Origin: an uncultured Clostridia bacterium
Lineage (GTDB): Bacteria > Bacillota > Clostridia > Oscillospirales > Butyricicoccaceae
Direction of reading: 5' to 3'
DNA: 6,981 nt
NCBI GenBank assembly: GCA_910586575.1
Contig: CAJUJQ010000158.1
Coordinates: 1 to 6,981 of the forward strand
The notes beneath the pieces are model-generated. The model ran no database searches and was not told the origin of the DNA. It saw nothing but the letters and a program-made list of their open reading frames with translations. Positions within the stretch are counted from its first letter, which is position 1. Every line of letters starts with the position of its first letter. Below, one piece after another: positions 5,875-6,981 of this stretch. The position numbers were made by a program, and so were the translations under genes.

Positions 5875-6025
5875 AAATAAGATGCAGGCAGCATAAAATG
5901 CGGTATGGACGCAGATTGCAGCCCCCGTCCCGCGGGCGAAATGAAGTTTTTAATCAACTTTTTTCAAAACAGCTACGGGAGCCATTGGCGCTGTCTGCGG
6001 AGGACAAAACAAAGGAGCGAATGCT

Positions 6026-6778
6026 ATGGAAAATATTATTTTGGTCACGATGGACGGCGACAGCGCGCGCCTGCCGCCCCCCTTTACCCGAAGGCTGTGC
6101 TTTTCCCACTGCCTGTCCCCTGCCGCGTCGCTCCGGCGAAGGATTGCGATGCTGGAGCCTTCCACCAGCATTTTGGGCGTATCCGATTTGCTGCCGATAA
6201 AATCCTGCGGGAACGCGGAACAGCTGTGCGCCGATTTGATTGCCGAATGCAAAGTGTTGGGCTGCCCCGGGGTGTTCCTCGATTTGGAGCAGAGCTATCC
6301 CCTGCTGCGGGAGTTCCTGACACTTGCCGATAAGCAGCTGCCGGAAGCCGGTATCCCGCTTTTTGTGCCCGAACGCTGCGCGCAGGGGCTGACACATGCC
6401 GTAGCCGTCTGTGAAGCCGCCGTCAGCGGCGGCAGCTTCGACCGGATGTTTGACGATTTGCTTGCGCGGTATGGCAAGGGGCGCGTCGCGGCGATGATTC
6501 AGCCAATCTGCACCGGCTTCCAGCTGCCCTCCGAGAACGCGGACGGGGCAAGCCTCGCCCTGGAGGAGCTGGAACGGCTGCGCGCACGGTATGGCGCCCA
6601 GGTGTATTTTTCCAAAGAGCTGTGCGCGAAGTATTTTACCTATATGGACGAACATTCCCGGGGACATTTCGTACTGTTCGATGATAAAAGCACCGTACAG
6701 GAAAAATACCGCAGGCTTTCCCTGCTGGGGGTTCCCTGCTTCGTGATGGCGCGGGACGCGGAGCTGCTGCTTTCGTGA
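6026..6778 (+). CDS. Uncharacterised protein, possible GH18-like TIM barrel
   Basis: I do not recognise this 250-residue protein by name. It starts at ATG 6026 with AAAGGAG (6011-6017) eight bases upstream, and has no signal peptide or membrane segment, so it is probably cytoplasmic. Two features recall glycoside hydrolase family 18 barrels such as the YaaH-like spore enzymes: GVFLDLEQSYP (82-92), resembling the GH18 strand-4 motif that ends in DxE (Asp86, Glu88), and FVLFDDKSTVQEKYRRLSLLG (start 215), resembling the late barrel segment in which an Asp precedes an S-x-x-x-K-Y helix. The earlier Asp residues of the GH18 DxxDxDxE motif are not seen, so catalysis is doubtful. The gene stands alone, diverges from the yqeG operon, and shows no clear promoter. 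The coding call is firm; the fold is inference. Confidence 0.85.
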   Translation: MENIILVTMDGDSARLPPPFTRRLCFSHCLSPAASLRRRIAMLEPSTSILGVSDLLPIKSCGNAEQLCADLIAECKVLGCPGVFLDLEQSYPLLREFLTLADKQLPEAGIPLFVPERCAQGLTHAVAVCEAAVSGGSFDRMFDDLLARYGKGRVAAMIQPICTGFQLPSENADGASLALEELERLRARYGAQVYFSKELCAKYFTYMDEHSRGHFVLFDDKSTVQEKYRRLSLLGVPCFVMARDAELLLS

Positions 6779-6928
6779 TATGCGCGAAAAATCAATTTTC
6801 CCGTATTTATGTTATAACGGTGTTGGACTTTCCCCGCACAAAACGGCAGTCCCGCGGGGCACGGGAGGGGCAAGCCCCTCCCCTACAAATTCGGCCCCCG
6901 CATGCGGCGGTTTGATATTCCGTGTGGA
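6779..6928. other. Intergenic stretch rich in palindromes
   Basis: About 150 bases without a convincing gene. It holds an extended -10-like TGTTATAAC (about 6813-6823) without a -35 box, a CCCCGC/GCGGGG pair, the hairpin at 6863-6882 and the perfect palindrome CCGCATGCGG (6898-6907). No T-tract terminator is evident for the gene ending at 6778, though the hairpins might serve. Confidence 0.5.
6863..6882. repeat. REP-like short palindromic repeat
   Basis: GGGAGGGGC and GCCCCTCCC form a perfect 9-bp stem around AA, followed by CCTACAAAT. I recall near-identical palindromes as dispersed intergenic units in GC-rich gut Clostridia, but only one copy is seen here, so its repeat status rests on memory. 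It may act as an mRNA 3'-end hairpin for the gene ending at 6778. Confidence 0.5.
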
Positions 6929-6980
6929 TATACTCGTGTGCGTTAAAGTTTGCCGTTCGGTTCGCCTGCGCGGCGGGCGG
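6929..6980. repeat. Right copy of the 52-bp inverted repeat
   Basis: Exact reverse complement of bases 1-52. Reading rightwards, the frame ILVCVKVCRSVRLRGGR is open here too and could begin at a GTG just inside the repeat, but no ribosome site is visible. Only one base remains beyond it, so its true outer limit cannot be seen. Confidence 0.93.
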
Positions 6981-6981
6981 T

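Noticed and set aside
5841..5957. N-terminal extension of yqeG to the ATG at 5957
   Set aside because: The 39 extra residues do not resemble the family, and ATG 5840 has a better-placed ribosome site and gives the normal family length.
5942..5965. AT-rich hairpin AAGTT/AACTT followed by T residues as a terminator
   Set aside because: The stem is only five A/T-rich pairs and no gene ends before it on the plus strand.
5954..6667. Minus-strand open frame opposite the GH18-like gene
   Set aside because: The plus-strand frame has a good ribosome site and globular composition; this one has no promoter or ribosome site and resembles an antisense shadow.
6790..6823. Rightward promoter at TGTTATAAC
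   Set aside because: The extended -10 is good but no -35-like hexamer lies 16-18 bases upstream and no gene follows within the window.
1..6981. CRISPR array, tRNA, rRNA, transposase or phage genes
   Set aside because: No regularly repeated units beyond the three operator sites, no tRNA-like fold and no matching protein motifs were seen on either strand.

Overview
The window looks like chromosomal DNA of a GC-rich anaerobic Firmicute, most likely class Clostridia (Oscillospirales/Ruminococcaceae-like). The reasons are the AGGAGG-type ribosome sites in front of most genes, TTGACA/TATAAT-type promoters, a BlaI/BlaR1-type pair, the Gram-positive gene set yqeG - aroQ - pepP, and a short GGGAGGGGC/GCCCCTCCC palindrome of a kind I recall as dispersed in gut Clostridia. 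This placement is inference; no rRNA or other marker gene is present. The outermost bases of both ends are copies of one 52-bp sequence in inverted orientation, so the window may be a contig bounded by a repeat.

Layout, left to right. (1) 1-254: left copy of the inverted repeat, a good sigma-A-type promoter firing leftwards out of the window, and the terminator of the next operon. (2) 255-1989, minus strand: a two-gene operon of a BlaI/MecI-type repressor and a BlaR1-like membrane metalloprotease. Its promoter carries three similar 16-bp palindromic operator candidates at exact 29-bp intervals. (3) 2218-2835, plus strand: a divergent small lipoprotein resembling one lobe of a sugar-binding protein. 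A shared terminator at 2888-2932 separates it from the next operon. (4) 2997-5840, minus strand: a four-gene operon transcribed yqeG (HAD phosphatase) - endonuclease IV-like TIM barrel - aroQ (type II dehydroquinase) - Xaa-Pro peptidase. All three junctions are 4-base ATGA stop/start overlaps. (5) 6026-6778, plus strand: an unrecognised protein with a possible GH18-like TIM-barrel signature. (6) 6779-6981: palindromic intergenic repeats and the right copy of the inverted repeat.

How the parts work together. The blaI/blaR1-like pair is probably a self-contained signal-responsive switch: the membrane protease senses something outside the cell and relieves repression of its own operon. It lacks the penicillin-binding sensor of true BlaR1, so beta-lactam sensing should not be assumed. 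The minus-strand operon is mostly housekeeping (shikimate pathway, peptide turnover, a YqeG phosphatase, a probable metal-dependent TIM-barrel enzyme). I see no phage, CRISPR, transposase, tRNA or rRNA gene. The least ordinary signals are the terminal inverted repeats with an outward promoter, the regularly spaced triple operator, the one-lobe lipoprotein and the GH18-like protein.
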